Shown here: in pieces, positions 1 to 9,695 of the stretch
Position numbering within the stretch: position 1 is the first letter of the stretch
How the letters are laid out: every line of letters starts with the position of its first letter
Origin: Polaribacter sp. ALD11
GTDB taxonomy: Bacteria > Bacteroidota > Bacteroidia > Flavobacteriales > Flavobacteriaceae
Direction of reading: 5' to 3'
Assembly: GCF_002831685.1 (NCBI RefSeq)
Contig: NZ_CP025119.1
Location: 1,523,001 to 1,587,000 of the forward strand
DNA length: 64,000 bases
Position numbers and translations under genes: made by a program
The notes under the pieces: generated by a model
Seen by the model: only the letters and a program-made list of their open reading frames with translations
The model's database searches: none
What the model was told of the DNA's origin: nothing

Positions 1-101
1 CAGAAATAGAAAATCTTATCCCTCAGTACCATATTGCTTCCTACTTAAACATAACTCCAGTACAATTGAGTAGAATAAGAAAAGAAATCTATTCTAATTA
101 A
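1..101 (+). CDS. Crp/Fnr-family regulator, C-terminal fragment
   Basis: Only the last 33 codons are in the window, read in the third frame from position 3 and ending with TAA at 99-101. The peptide contains IPQYHIASYLNITPVQLSRI, which matches the end of the winged helix-turn-helix of Crp/Fnr-type transcription factors common in Flavobacteriaceae (HIASYLGITPxxLSRIR). The cyclic-nucleotide-binding-like domain would lie upstream of the window. Family membership rests on this short piece alone, so the regulated process cannot be inferred. Confidence 0.7.
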   Translation, partial: EIENLIPQYHIASYLNITPVQLSRIRKEIYSN

Positions 102-175
102 GTAAAACTAACTATTACTTTAGCTTTTTTAACAGCAATAAAATAGTTTACTTTTGTTTTTTATTTTATGTATAC

Positions 176-484
176 ATGAGCTTCAAATTTATTATTCACT
201 ACGGGCTACATTTTTTTGTTCCTTTTTTAATTTCAATTCTTTTTTTTAGAGAAAAATGGAAAACTGTATATCTACTATTTCTACTTTCGATGCTCGTAGA
301 TCTAGATCATTTATTAGCAAACCCAATTTTCGCGAAAAATAGATGTAGTATTAATTTTCATCCACTACATTCATATATAGCAATAGGTATCTATGTAATT
401 GGTTTATTTTTCAAAAAAACAAGAATACTTTGTTTTGCATTACTGTTTCATATGCTAACAGATTATATAGACTGCTATTTGTAA
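176..484 (+). CDS. DUF6122 family small membrane protein
   Basis: A 102-residue protein with three or four hydrophobic segments. It carries the sequence MLVDLDHLLANPIF, an invariant-looking histidine pair in FHPLHSY, and a final FHMLTDYIDC. This pattern (D-x-DH near the middle, H-x-x-TD at the end) matches DUF6122 proteins, which resemble small YdjM-type membrane metal-dependent hydrolases. The catalytic role is inferred from the His/Asp pattern only; the substrate is unknown. Its stop overlaps the 3' end of the convergent flippase gene by 10 bases. Confidence 0.75.
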   Translation: MSFKFIIHYGLHFFVPFLISILFFREKWKTVYLLFLLSMLVDLDHLLANPIFAKNRCSINFHPLHSYIAIGIYVIGLFFKKTRILCFALLFHMLTDYIDCYL

Positions 485-1962
485 TACTTTTTAAGAAGGT
501 TGTCTAACTCTGCAGAAATATTCAACTTAAATATTAAAAAGATATATGCAACCACTATTAAAATACTTTTTAGAGCGATATTTAAAATAGGGTGAATAGG
601 AAATTTCCAGAGGTAAAGATTGTCAATTGGGAAGTCCCAAAAATTAAAAGCTAGGTATAAAATTGCAATAATAACAATCATTTTAAATGACTTATTAGTA
701 AAAGGGGTAATAGAAAACTTCCTTTTTACAAAATATAATTTAAATGTGTTTGCACAGAATATTACAATAAGCGTTGCTAACGCCAAACCATCTGTTCCCA
801 TATCTAATTCATAATAAAAAAGTTTATTTAAGAGGTATACAGAAATTGCCATAATAAGACTTATAGGCAGTGTTATTTTATAGAATTTAGAGTTGTTTAT
901 AATCGCACCATTATTCCCCATAAAGCCATTGTACAGTTTTAATAATGAAATCATAAATACAACCAATGCACCACCAGCATATTGTTTTGGCAACATGTTA
1001 AATAACTGACCAACATTTGCATTTATCAAAACAAAGAAAAGACCACTAATTAGTAATAAATTTATAGAACTCTTTTTATATAAAGAAGCTACTTCTTTAT
1101 GGTTTTCTTCATTTAAGGTTTTAGAGGTTAAAGGTTGTAAAATATTTAGCATTGCCCTACTTGGTGCTTCAATAAAAGAACCTATAAATACGGCAACCGA
1201 GTAATAGGCTGCTGTTGCTAGAGTTTCTTTACCAGGAATCATAAATTTATCGATATCTAAAATAATTGCGCCTGCACTTCCTGCTAAAATAATATAGCCA
1301 GAAAAACGTAAAACTTCTTTATAGTTTTCGGGTTTAGAAAACGTAAATTTAGGAACGTATATTTTAAGTGCATAAAACATCATTATAAACATTCTTAAGA
1401 AGTATGCACCAGTTAAGTAATAGATAAATTCTACCTTTGTAATAAGCTCTAAATAAACTGCGAATAGTAAAATCATTACTACTACTCTATTCCATAATTC
1501 TTTTAAAACATTACCAAAAACAGTTTGAAAATGCACTTTTGCCCAAGAGTAAAAAATCTCGAAATAAGCACAAGCAACAGCTATTAAGTATATAACAAAC
1601 GTATAATTTTTAATAATAGGATTTTCTTCTGATAAGTAATCTCCTATTTGTTCATAGAAAAGGTTTCCAAAATAAGCAATAGGAATCGCTATTAACAATG
1701 GTAAAAATAACACTGATGAAAGAAAACGATCTTTTTCTAATTTTGTAAAATAACTAGAGAAAAACTTTACAATTGTATGATGAATTCCTAATGCTATTAA
1801 TGGCATTAGTAAGTTAGAGGTTGATAAGAGGAAGGTTACCAAACCATAATATTCATCCTGTAAAAAACGAGTGTATAAAAATAAGGTGTTTATTCCGCCA
1901 AAAGCAAAACCTAAATAAATAAAAAAAGTGTTTTTTAACGACTGCTTTAATACAATTCCCAT
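475..1962 (-). CDS. Wzx-like polysaccharide flippase (MATE/MOP superfamily)
   Basis: A 495-residue integral membrane protein with about 12-14 predicted hydrophobic helices. It starts MGIVLKQSLKNTFFIYLGFA, typical of oligosaccharide flippases of the polysaccharide biosynthesis family in Bacteroidetes. Such proteins move lipid-linked glycans across the inner membrane before polymerisation or ligation. It is the last gene of the minus-strand run YfhO-GT4-GT4-flippase, one base after the stop of the upstream glycosyltransferase, so co-transcription is very likely. The transported glycan is unknown. The C terminus is a lysine/tyrosine-rich tail. Confidence 0.85.
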   Translation of the reverse strand: MGIVLKQSLKNTFFIYLGFAFGGINTLFLYTRFLQDEYYGLVTFLLSTSNLLMPLIALGIHHTIVKFFSSYFTKLEKDRFLSSVLFLPLLIAIPIAYFGNLFYEQIGDYLSEENPIIKNYTFVIYLIAVACAYFEIFYSWAKVHFQTVFGNVLKELWNRVVVMILLFAVYLELITKVEFIYYLTGAYFLRMFIMMFYALKIYVPKFTFSKPENYKEVLRFSGYIILAGSAGAIILDIDKFMIPGKETLATAAYYSVAVFIGSFIEAPSRAMLNILQPLTSKTLNEENHKEVASLYKKSSINLLLISGLFFVLINANVGQLFNMLPKQYAGGALVVFMISLLKLYNGFMGNNGAIINNSKFYKITLPISLIMAISVYLLNKLFYYELDMGTDGLALATLIVIFCANTFKLYFVKRKFSITPFTNKSFKMIVIIAILYLAFNFWDFPIDNLYLWKFPIHPILNIALKSILIVVAYIFLIFKLNISAELDNLLKKYYK

Positions 1963-1963
1963 G

Positions 1964-3229
1964 CTACGAATTTAAACTTTTTAATATAGAGGCTAAGTTT
2001 TTTGTAAGCTCTTTTCTATGGTATTTTTGAATATTATTAGAATTTACAGTCAATTTATTTTTTTTATATTTTTGATATATCTCTAATATCTCAGATTTTA
2101 ACTTCTCTCCATTATCAAAATTTACAACAACACCAGCATTTGTTTCTTCTAAAATTGTAGCCAAATCTCCTTCTTCTGGTCCAATTGCTAAAATGGGTCT
2201 TTTTGCTGTTAAATATTCAAATAACTTTCCTGTTAAGATACCTTTGTTATTTTCTACATTAGGAATTAACAATAATAATACTTGCGTTTTTTTCTGATAT
2301 TCTATTGCTTTATTATGTGAAACATACCCTATAAATTTTGTGTTTTCTTCTAAACCATTAAATTTAATAACTTCTTTTACTTCATCTGAAATATCACCAA
2401 TAAAATTGAGTTGCAGATTCTTTTTAAATTCTAAATTATCTATACAAAGTTCTTTTAAAACTTTAAATAAAAGCTTCGGATTGCTCTGTTTTGGCAACAA
2501 GCCAATATAAGATATAGAAAATTTAAGATCTAAGATTACATTTTTAGACGCTAAAACTTCATCATCAAAACCATTTGTAATTACTTCTACTCTTTTTGCT
2601 TTTTTAGCAAATTCTTCTTTTAAAGAAGTACTGACTGTTAAAACACAATCTGCATTCTCTAAAACTGCTTCTTCTAATTTTAGATTCTTATTTTTGGCAA
2701 ACGAAAGTTGATTAAACTCTTTATTATAATATAAATTAGACCAAGGATCTCTAAAATCTGCCAACCATTTTATATTGTTTTTTTGATGTAATTTTTGCGC
2801 AATTAGATGCATACTATGCGGCGGACCTGTAGAAATAATTACATCAATTTTATTTTTATCTAAATATTTTTGAAGATATTTTACAGAAGGTTTTACCCAA
2901 AACACTTTAGGATCTGGAATAAAAAAATTTCCACGAACAAAAGATAGCAGTCCGTTTTTACCAACATTAGAAACTCCTTTTTTCTGTTCCTTCTTTTTCT
3001 TCCAAAATAAAACAGCTGTAGGTTCCCAAATGGGTTGTTTTAAAATTTCTATGTTTTCAGGAACCTCTTTTAATAATGAAAAATCTTCTTTAGGATAACT
3101 ACCATCATCAACCGTATACACAACAGGTTCTATGCCAAAACCTTGTAAATACTTTGCAAACTTTAACCAACGTTGTACACCAGAACCTCCGGCTGGCGGC
3201 CAATAATATGTAATTATTAAGACTTTCAA
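1964..3229 (-). CDS. Glycosyltransferase family 4-like protein
   Basis: A 421-residue GT-B-fold glycosyltransferase. The N terminus MKVLIITYYWPPAGGSGVQR has the glycine-rich acceptor loop seen in GT4 enzymes of surface polysaccharide clusters. The C-terminal half contains FIGYVSHNKAIEYQKKTQVL and the donor-site segment GKLFEYLTAKRPILAIGPEEGD, equivalent to the GT4 E-x7-E region. It is cytosolic and would transfer a sugar from a nucleotide-sugar to a lipid-linked acceptor. It overlaps the upstream glycosyltransferase by 4 bases, indicating translational coupling. Sugar specificity cannot be read from sequence. Confidence 0.85.
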   Translation of the reverse strand: MKVLIITYYWPPAGGSGVQRWLKFAKYLQGFGIEPVVYTVDDGSYPKEDFSLLKEVPENIEILKQPIWEPTAVLFWKKKKEQKKGVSNVGKNGLLSFVRGNFFIPDPKVFWVKPSVKYLQKYLDKNKIDVIISTGPPHSMHLIAQKLHQKNNIKWLADFRDPWSNLYYNKEFNQLSFAKNKNLKLEEAVLENADCVLTVSTSLKEEFAKKAKRVEVITNGFDDEVLASKNVILDLKFSISYIGLLPKQSNPKLLFKVLKELCIDNLEFKKNLQLNFIGDISDEVKEVIKFNGLEENTKFIGYVSHNKAIEYQKKTQVLLLLIPNVENNKGILTGKLFEYLTAKRPILAIGPEEGDLATILEETNAGVVVNFDNGEKLKSEILEIYQKYKKNKLTVNSNNIQKYHRKELTKNLASILKSLNS

Positions 3230-4416
3230 ACGTGTAGATTATTATATAAGTTAATCAGTTTTTTAGAAGTTTCCTCCCAACAAAACTCATTCTGCACAAA
3301 TTCTTTTCCGTTATTTCCTAATTCAGTTCTTAGCGGTTTACTTTTATATAAAGCTAAAACTTTGTTCGAAAAATCTTCTACATCTTTTTCTTTATGTACC
3401 AAACCAGCATCCACTTTTTCAACAAGTCTTTTCTGCGCAATTGCATCACTTACCAATAATGGTTTTGCAAAACTCATGTATTGAAAAATCTTGTTTGCAT
3501 ACGCAACATCGTGTTGTAAATTTCGATGTAACGGAGAGATACAAACTTCACTTGCTAAAATATAAGACTGAAAAAGCGAAACATTTTGCCAACCTTCAAA
3601 ATCTACAAATGCTTCTAATTGTAATTCTTTTACTTGTTGTTTAAGTATTGTATCTGTGGTGTTTTTTCCAACAATTACTAATTTTACTTCAGGAATTTTG
3701 TCTTTCAATTTAGTTAATGCAGCAATAGCTGTTTGAATGCCTCTTCTTAAATGCGTGTCACCTAAATAGAGAATTACAAAGTTATTTTTATACTTTTCTA
3801 TAATTGTTTTATCAACGGTATATTCTTCAAAAAATGATTTTCTAATGGTATTTGGTACTAAAACTAGTTTGTCTTTTTCTGAAGGTAATCTTATTGCCAA
3901 TGTTTCTAAAAATTCTGGAGAAACAGCAATTACTTTATCTGCTTTTCGTATAAACTCCTCTTCTTTTTGTTTCCACTTTTGTGGAGAAATAATATATTTT
4001 CCAGGGAATTTCTGCAAATGCGGATAGAGTTTCATCACTTCTGGCATATTATCATGCAAATCTAAAACTACAGGAAGGTTTTGCTTTTTATTAGCATTGT
4101 AGACTGCTTCTGCTATTCGAATGTCATGAATATGTAATACTTCTATTTTTGTTTCTTCAATAAATTTAGCAATTTTTTGTTGCATTAAAAAAGAATACAA
4201 AGGAATTGTATACGCCAATGCAGAAAGTTTGTACTCTAATTTATTAGAAGTATATCTTTTAACTTGAATTCCGTTTATGGTTTCAGACGCTTTTTCATCG
4301 TTATATTTCAGACAAAAAAGAAAAACTTCATGTCCGTTATTTACTAAAGATACTGCTTCATTTTCCACTCTCGGATCTGGTGGAAACGAAGCGTCTAAAA
4401 TCATTCCTATTTTCAT
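3226..4416 (-). CDS. Glycosyltransferase family 4 protein
   Basis: A 396-residue GT-B glycosyltransferase beginning MKIGMILDASFPPDPRVENE, the usual GT4 opening with PPDPRV-E in the acceptor domain. The middle carries VLHIHDIRIAEA and the donor domain has FVILYLGDTHLRRGIQTAIA, followed by ANKIFQYMSFAKPLLVSDA, the E/Y-x-S/A-KPVV region that binds the nucleotide-sugar. It lies between YfhO and a second GT4, with ATGA-type 4-base overlaps on both sides, so the three genes form a tight translationally coupled unit. The acceptor and sugar are not known. Confidence 0.88.
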   Translation of the reverse strand: MKIGMILDASFPPDPRVENEAVSLVNNGHEVFLFCLKYNDEKASETINGIQVKRYTSNKLEYKLSALAYTIPLYSFLMQQKIAKFIEETKIEVLHIHDIRIAEAVYNANKKQNLPVVLDLHDNMPEVMKLYPHLQKFPGKYIISPQKWKQKEEEFIRKADKVIAVSPEFLETLAIRLPSEKDKLVLVPNTIRKSFFEEYTVDKTIIEKYKNNFVILYLGDTHLRRGIQTAIAALTKLKDKIPEVKLVIVGKNTTDTILKQQVKELQLEAFVDFEGWQNVSLFQSYILASEVCISPLHRNLQHDVAYANKIFQYMSFAKPLLVSDAIAQKRLVEKVDAGLVHKEKDVEDFSNKVLALYKSKPLRTELGNNGKEFVQNEFCWEETSKKLINLYNNLHV

Positions 4417-6839
4417 GATTTTCGCTTCTTCTTTTTCTCATCATAAAAAAACCAACCAATAGAAACAAACAATAATAAGGCATAAGAAGTTAATGAAACT
4501 ATTTTTCCTTTTTGAATTACTTCTGGCTCAAACTTGAATTCAATTTTATGTTCTCCTGCAGGAATTTCCATTCCACGTAAAACATAATTCACCCGAAAAT
4601 GCGGAGTTAACTCATCATCTACATATGCATTCCAACCATCCTCATAAAATATTTCAGAAAATACTGCAAACTGATCTATTGCTGTTTTAGAATCATAACT
4701 TAATGAGGTTACATCGTAATCTATCAAAGTTATTATTGCAGTTGAATCTTGTTTCATTGGAAATTTTACAGCTAATTTCTTATAATCACTTTCTAAAATA
4801 ACTGCTGCTGTTTTTGTATTCAAAGAATCTAAAGCAAGTATTTCTTCGTTTGCATTTTTTGCAGAAATTAGTTTATTTACAAACCAAACATTTCCATTTG
4901 CTTCCGGGTTTTGTTGTGCTTGCGGATTTCCTTTATCATCTGGTACAATAAAATATTTTGTATTCAACATGTTTAGAACTTGCATGTTGTTCTTCGCTAT
5001 TTGAAAATCGAATAATTCTTGATATCGTCCTAATTTAGCTGCGTGATAACCACCAATTGAGTTATGAAAATAAGACGTACTTCCATCGTTCATAGGGTCT
5101 ACAACAAAATTAGCAACTCTATAATGTGTTTTATCTTCTAAAATCATTTGATCTGCTGCAGAAGCTGTAAAAGGTTTCTCTATCTTTCTTGCTGATTTAA
5201 AATCATCTGCATTTACATATCTTTTGTCTACAGAAATTAAATCGAAAAGTATAAAAACGGTTAATGTAACAATTGCAAAAACTGATTTTAATTTGTCTTT
5301 TAAGAAAAACCACAAAACGCCTCCAGAAAGTAACACTAAAACTAAAGAACGAATGGTATCTGAAAGTAACATTGCCTTTCTATCTGCAATAACGGCATCT
5401 AAAAAACCAGGTATTTCGCTGTATTGTTGTGCATCTCTTAAACCTTCAAAAGTACCAAACATGTGTGCTAGTCCAAAACCAACAATAATCAATCCGCCAA
5501 AAACAATTACCGCTTTTTTTAAAGCCTCTTGCTTTTCTTTTACTTCAATTTTAGAAGAAAAGAATTGCTTCAACCCTAAAACGCCTAAAATTGGGACACA
5601 CAATTCTGCAATAACTTGTATGGATGAAACTGCCCTAAATTTATTATATAAAGGAACGAAATCGATAAAAAAGTTGGTAACAAAATCAAAATTTCTTCCC
5701 CAACTTAGAATAATTGAGAAAACAGTTGCTGCAACCAACCATTGTTTTAATCTTCCTTTTACTAAAAACATTCCTAAGAAAAATAGAAAGAAAATTACAG
5801 CACCAATATATGCTGGCGCTTCTACAATTGGTTGATCTCCCCAATAGGTTAAGACTTGTTCAGAGTAATCTGCTGCTGCTTTTTTGCCTGCTTTTTCTTC
5901 TATGAATTCATAAAAATTAGAATTTTCTCCTAATTTCTCTACTGTTCCTCCGCCCATAAAACGCGGAATGAATAAATTAAATGTTTCTAATTTCGCGTAA
6001 CTGTATTGTGTAATATATGCTTTATCTAATCCTTTTGTAACCTCTTTAGTAGAACCATCTAAATTTATTGTCAACTCAGATTTCCCTCTTGTACTATGAT
6101 CTGCATATTCTTTCATCGCCATTAAACGTGGCGCATTTGCTCCGATACCTAAAAGAACAGCGGCAATAATTACTGCTGCTTGCTTTATAAAAACTTGAAT
6201 TTTATTTTCTTTAAAAGCGTTTATAAATTCTACAATTCCTAAAATAAGCAAACAAAAACCAAGATAATAGGTCATTTGAATGTGATTTGTATAAATTTCT
6301 AAAGCCATTGCCAGACCTGTAACGATAAAACCAAGTACAAATTTTCTTTGAAAAACCCATAAAACTCCAGCAATAACCAGAGGCATATATGCAATTGCAT
6401 GTGCTTTTGCATTGTGGCCTGCACCAAAAATAATAATTAAATAAGTAGAAAAACCAAAGGCTAAAGAACCTAAAATAGCCAATCTCCAATTTACTTTTAA
6501 AGCCATCATCAATACAAAAAAACTTAAAAAATATAAGAATGTATAATCTGCAGGTCTAGGTAAAAAACGAAGTAATTTATCTAAGGTTCGAACAATATCA
6601 TTAGGGTAATAAGCACTTACTTGGTATGCAGGCATTCCGCTAAAAGAAGCTCCTGTCCAATAAGGTTCTGCATTATTATCTGCTCTATAATCATTAATAT
6701 CTTTCACCATTCCTCTAAACTGAGTAATGTCTGATTGATTTAATTTTTGCCCTTTTAAAACAGGATGAAAATAAATTATAGAAGCCAATGTAAAAATAAG
6801 AATAGCAACTAGATAAGGAAATATTTTAGTGAATTTCAA
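4413..6839 (-). CDS. YfhO-like multi-spanning membrane protein
   Basis: An 808-residue protein. The first 550 residues hold about a dozen hydrophobic helices, including the early loop HPVLKGQKLNQSDITQFRGM. The last 250 residues form a soluble, beta-rich extracytoplasmic domain ending in one more transmembrane helix and a KKKKRK tail. This is the layout of the YfhO family, GT-C-fold-like proteins linked in Gram-positives to glycosylation of wall or lipoteichoic polymers. In Bacteroidetes the family is frequent beside glycosyltransferase genes, as here. It overlaps the downstream GT4 by 4 bases. A glycan-transfer role is an inference from family and context. Confidence 0.85.
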   Translation of the reverse strand: MKFTKIFPYLVAILIFTLASIIYFHPVLKGQKLNQSDITQFRGMVKDINDYRADNNAEPYWTGASFSGMPAYQVSAYYPNDIVRTLDKLLRFLPRPADYTFLYFLSFFVLMMALKVNWRLAILGSLAFGFSTYLIIIFGAGHNAKAHAIAYMPLVIAGVLWVFQRKFVLGFIVTGLAMALEIYTNHIQMTYYLGFCLLILGIVEFINAFKENKIQVFIKQAAVIIAAVLLGIGANAPRLMAMKEYADHSTRGKSELTINLDGSTKEVTKGLDKAYITQYSYAKLETFNLFIPRFMGGGTVEKLGENSNFYEFIEEKAGKKAAADYSEQVLTYWGDQPIVEAPAYIGAVIFFLFFLGMFLVKGRLKQWLVAATVFSIILSWGRNFDFVTNFFIDFVPLYNKFRAVSSIQVIAELCVPILGVLGLKQFFSSKIEVKEKQEALKKAVIVFGGLIIVGFGLAHMFGTFEGLRDAQQYSEIPGFLDAVIADRKAMLLSDTIRSLVLVLLSGGVLWFFLKDKLKSVFAIVTLTVFILFDLISVDKRYVNADDFKSARKIEKPFTASAADQMILEDKTHYRVANFVVDPMNDGSTSYFHNSIGGYHAAKLGRYQELFDFQIAKNNMQVLNMLNTKYFIVPDDKGNPQAQQNPEANGNVWFVNKLISAKNANEEILALDSLNTKTAAVILESDYKKLAVKFPMKQDSTAIITLIDYDVTSLSYDSKTAIDQFAVFSEIFYEDGWNAYVDDELTPHFRVNYVLRGMEIPAGEHKIEFKFEPEVIQKGKIVSLTSYALLLFVSIGWFFYDEKKKKRKS

Positions 6840-6883
6840 TTTGATGTTGTTTTATTGTTGTTGATGTATTCAATTAGAGAAAT

Positions 6884-7153
6884 TTAATCTATTTCTTCAA
6901 AATCTACATATTCACCAACAGATTTTTTACTTTCTTGTTGGCTTCCTGGTTTTTTATCTATAATCGTTTCCCCTTCTTTTACAGAAGATTTTTTTTGTTG
7001 CTGTTCTCTTTGTTGTCCGCCATATTGCTGCGCTGCTTTTTTCTTAATTGTTTCTGCAGCTTTTCTCATTAGAAAAGGTGCAAAAAGTCTTGCTAAAAAC
7101 TTAAAAGCATAATAAGATAAAACGAGAAAAAAAATTGTTTTAAGTAAACCCAT
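6884..7153 (-). CDS. DUF4834 family small membrane-anchored protein
   Basis: An 89-residue protein: one N-terminal hydrophobic helix (about residues 4-28), a basic stretch, a glutamine-rich linker (QYGGQQREQQQKK) and an acidic C terminus ending VGEYVDFEEID. This matches DUF4834, a short family widespread in Flavobacteriia and usually next to YfhO-type genes. The VDFEEID tail is its most conserved-looking part and may be a docking peptide, but that is inference. It precedes the YfhO gene by 44 bases and is probably the first gene of the glycan operon. Confidence 0.75.
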   Translation of the reverse strand: MGLLKTIFFLVLSYYAFKFLARLFAPFLMRKAAETIKKKAAQQYGGQQREQQQKKSSVKEGETIIDKKPGSQQESKKSVGEYVDFEEID

Positions 7154-7331
7154 TTGTAAATAAAATTATTAAATAATATACCAAAAATAACAATTTGAGT
7201 ACAATTGAAGCGTTATGAATCTATAAAAGTTTCTTAAAGCTAAAAAAGAAGCGTTTGCCTTTATAAAATAGCTTTTTTATCCTATGTTTGTGAAGCATGT
7301 TAGACTTAAAATGTAAACCCTCTCTTTACCT

Positions 7332-8501
7332 ATGAATGTGAGTAGATTAAACCTTTTTATTGTATTCTTTTTTATTGGCTATAGTACTGTTTTAGCGCAA
7401 TATACAGACGTAATTAACTCGAACAAACCTGGTTTTTCTGAAAGCCCGTATAGCGTTGGTACTGGTGTTTATCAATTTGAAAGTAATATTTTTTTAAGGA
7501 ACACGAGTATAGAACCTACTTTTTCTATACCACAATCTTTAGGTTTAGATTTACTATTTAGAACTAGCCTTTTCTTAGAAAAATTAGAATTAAATGCACA
7601 ATTAACGTATCAACAAGATAAAGTTGCTTTTAAAAATGTTTTCACCTCTCATTATTTTACTTCTGGTTTTAGTAGAATGACAATTGGTGCTAAATATTTG
7701 GTTTATCAACAAGAATACGAAGACAAATCTAAAGAAATTAGAAGCTGGAAAAGGCGTCGTGCGTTTGATACAAAACGATTAATTCCTTCTGTTGCAGTAT
7801 ATCTAGGGATGAATACAGATTTTGTAAATGAAATACATAAAACAGGAAGCATTACCCCAAAAGCAGGTATTTTGTTACAACACAATCTTACCAAATATTT
7901 TAATGTAATCACCAATTTTTATTATGATAATATTGGTTCAGATTTTGCTGAATATTCTTATATTATTACTGCTACACAGAATTTTAGCGACCAATGGTCT
8001 GCTTTTTTGGAAAATCAAACTATTTTTCAAGAACATCAAAACAACACAAATGTAGGTTTAGGGTTGGCGTATTTATATAGTAGAGATTTGCAATTTAACA
8101 CCTCTGGAAGATTACTTTTTGAAGGAAAATCACAAGGTTTTTATGCAGGTTTAGGAGTTTCTTACAGAATTAATAGACATGCAGATTCCTACATAGAACT
8201 AGATGATAATGGTTTAAAGTTAAAAGACACTCCAATTTCTAAATACAATAAAAAACAAGATAATTTCTTTAACCGACTTTTTAGTATTTTCAAAAAGAAA
8301 GATAAAAGCAGCAGAACAAGACCTACAAGAAGTAGAAAATCGGAATCTAAAAAGAAAAACGGTGGTTTTCTAGGTTTATTTGGAAAGAAAAAATCAAAAG
8401 TAAAAAAGGAAGAAACCGATATTGAAAAACTAGAAAGAGAAATTAAGGAGCTGGAAGAGGATATGAAAAAAGAAGGAAAGAAAAAAAACGGTAATAATTA
8501 G
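7332..8501 (+). CDS. Outer-membrane transporter-like protein with charged C-terminal tail
   Basis: A 389-residue protein with a signal peptide (hydrophobic residues about 7-22, cleavage near VLAQ) and a central region of alternating beta strands typical of the MetA-pathway/phenol-degradation-like outer-membrane family (NSNKPGFSESPYSVGTGVYQ). The last 110 residues are very different: strongly basic, then an E/K-rich segment predicted to form a coiled coil. Beta-barrel location is inferred. A possible -7 box TATGTTTG lies at 7283-7290. The gene stands alone between divergent and co-directional neighbours and ends 15 bases before the next start. Confidence 0.7.
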   Translation: MNVSRLNLFIVFFFIGYSTVLAQYTDVINSNKPGFSESPYSVGTGVYQFESNIFLRNTSIEPTFSIPQSLGLDLLFRTSLFLEKLELNAQLTYQQDKVAFKNVFTSHYFTSGFSRMTIGAKYLVYQQEYEDKSKEIRSWKRRRAFDTKRLIPSVAVYLGMNTDFVNEIHKTGSITPKAGILLQHNLTKYFNVITNFYYDNIGSDFAEYSYIITATQNFSDQWSAFLENQTIFQEHQNNTNVGLGLAYLYSRDLQFNTSGRLLFEGKSQGFYAGLGVSYRINRHADSYIELDDNGLKLKDTPISKYNKKQDNFFNRLFSIFKKKDKSSRTRPTRSRKSESKKKNGGFLGLFGKKKSKVKKEETDIEKLEREIKELEEDMKKEGKKKNGNN

Positions 8502-8516
8502 CACTGATTTTTTAAA

Positions 8517-9638
8517 ATGATTACACTTAAAAAAATAACGAATAAAAAGGAAATGAAGCAATTTGTTACATTCCCTTTTTCATTATATAAAGACCATAAA
8601 TATTGGGTTCCTCCTATTATTAAGGATGAAGTTGATAATTTTGATCCAAAGAAAAATCCTGTTTTCGATAATGCAGATGCACAATTTTTTGTTGCCATTA
8701 GAAACGGAGAAATTGTTGGTAGAATTGTAGCAATTATCAATTGGTTTGAGGTTGAAAAACAACAGATTAAGAAAATGCGTTTCGGTTGGTTCGATTTTAT
8801 TGATGACATTGAAGTATCTAAAACGTTATTAGACAAAGTAAGAGAAATAGGTCTAGAGAACAATTTAGAATACTTAGAAGGACCTGTTGGTTTTAATAAT
8901 TTGGACAAAACGGGAGTTTTAGTGGAGGGTTTCGATCATATTGGAACTATGATTACTTGGTACAATCACCCTTATTACAAAGATCATTTAGAAGAATTAG
9001 GTTTCGTAAAAGAAAAAGAATATTTAGAAAATAAATTCAAATTTAAAAATGTAGATGCTGTTTATTTTGATCGAGTTAGTAGCATTATAAAAAGACGTTT
9101 TAAGCTAAAAGCATTAGATTTTACAAAGACAAAAGATATTATGCCTTATGTAGATGAAATGTTTGAAGTTTTTGATAAATCGTACTCTAAACTATCTACT
9201 TTTGTTCCTATTTCTGACGCTCAGATTGCATTTTTTAAGAAGAAATATATAAGTTTCATCAATCCTGAATACATAAAATTTGTGGTTGATGAACATAATA
9301 AAGTAGTTGCTTTTGCAATTGTAATGCCTTCTTTTTCAGAAGCTTTACAGAAGGCTAAAGGGAAATTATTTCCATTCGGCTTGTTTCATTTATTAAAAGC
9401 CAGAAAACACTCTAAAGATGTTACGTTCTATTTAATTGGTGTGCATCCAGATTATCAAAATAAAGGTGTACATGCAATTATTTTCGATCAATACACAAAA
9501 ACGTTTACGCCTTTAGGTATCGATAATTGCATACGAACACCAGAGTTAGAAGACAATGAAGCTATTAAGAAATTATGGGAAAACTTTAATCCTGTAACGC
9601 ACAAAAGGCGAAGAACGTATAAAAAAAGTATCTTGTAA
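8517..9638 (+). CDS. GNAT-like protein, YghO-type
   Basis: A 373-residue cytosolic protein. The N-terminal part has FVTFPFSLYKDHKYWVPPII and a partial GNAT core (FFVAIRNGEIVGRIVAIIN). The C-terminal half has a second acyl-CoA-binding-like stretch, FYLIGVHPDYQNKGVHAIIF, close to the GNAT motif A Q/R-x-x-G-x-G/A. This duplicated arrangement resembles E. coli YghO and its many Bacteroidetes relatives, whose substrate is unknown. The chosen ATG gives the family N terminus MITLKKITNKKEMKQF. It starts 15 bases after the preceding gene and is followed 57 bases later by rsmE. Confidence 0.7.
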   Translation: MITLKKITNKKEMKQFVTFPFSLYKDHKYWVPPIIKDEVDNFDPKKNPVFDNADAQFFVAIRNGEIVGRIVAIINWFEVEKQQIKKMRFGWFDFIDDIEVSKTLLDKVREIGLENNLEYLEGPVGFNNLDKTGVLVEGFDHIGTMITWYNHPYYKDHLEELGFVKEKEYLENKFKFKNVDAVYFDRVSSIIKRRFKLKALDFTKTKDIMPYVDEMFEVFDKSYSKLSTFVPISDAQIAFFKKKYISFINPEYIKFVVDEHNKVVAFAIVMPSFSEALQKAKGKLFPFGLFHLLKARKHSKDVTFYLIGVHPDYQNKGVHAIIFDQYTKTFTPLGIDNCIRTPELEDNEAIKKLWENFNPVTHKRRRTYKKSIL

Positions 9639-9695
9639 TTAAGTTTGAAGTAAACAAAAACTACTCAAGTTTAAAACGCTGATAAAATCTAAAAA

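Noticed and set aside
5224..5835. A 203-codon open frame on the plus strand inside the YfhO gene
   Set aside because: It mirrors the real minus-strand gene, has a composition of serine/lysine/isoleucine runs with no recognisable domain, and the minus-strand frame is continuous and family-like.
8498..8908. A 136-codon minus-strand open frame at the start of the GNAT-like gene
   Set aside because: It overlaps a gene with clear family structure and has no signal, domain or spacing support.
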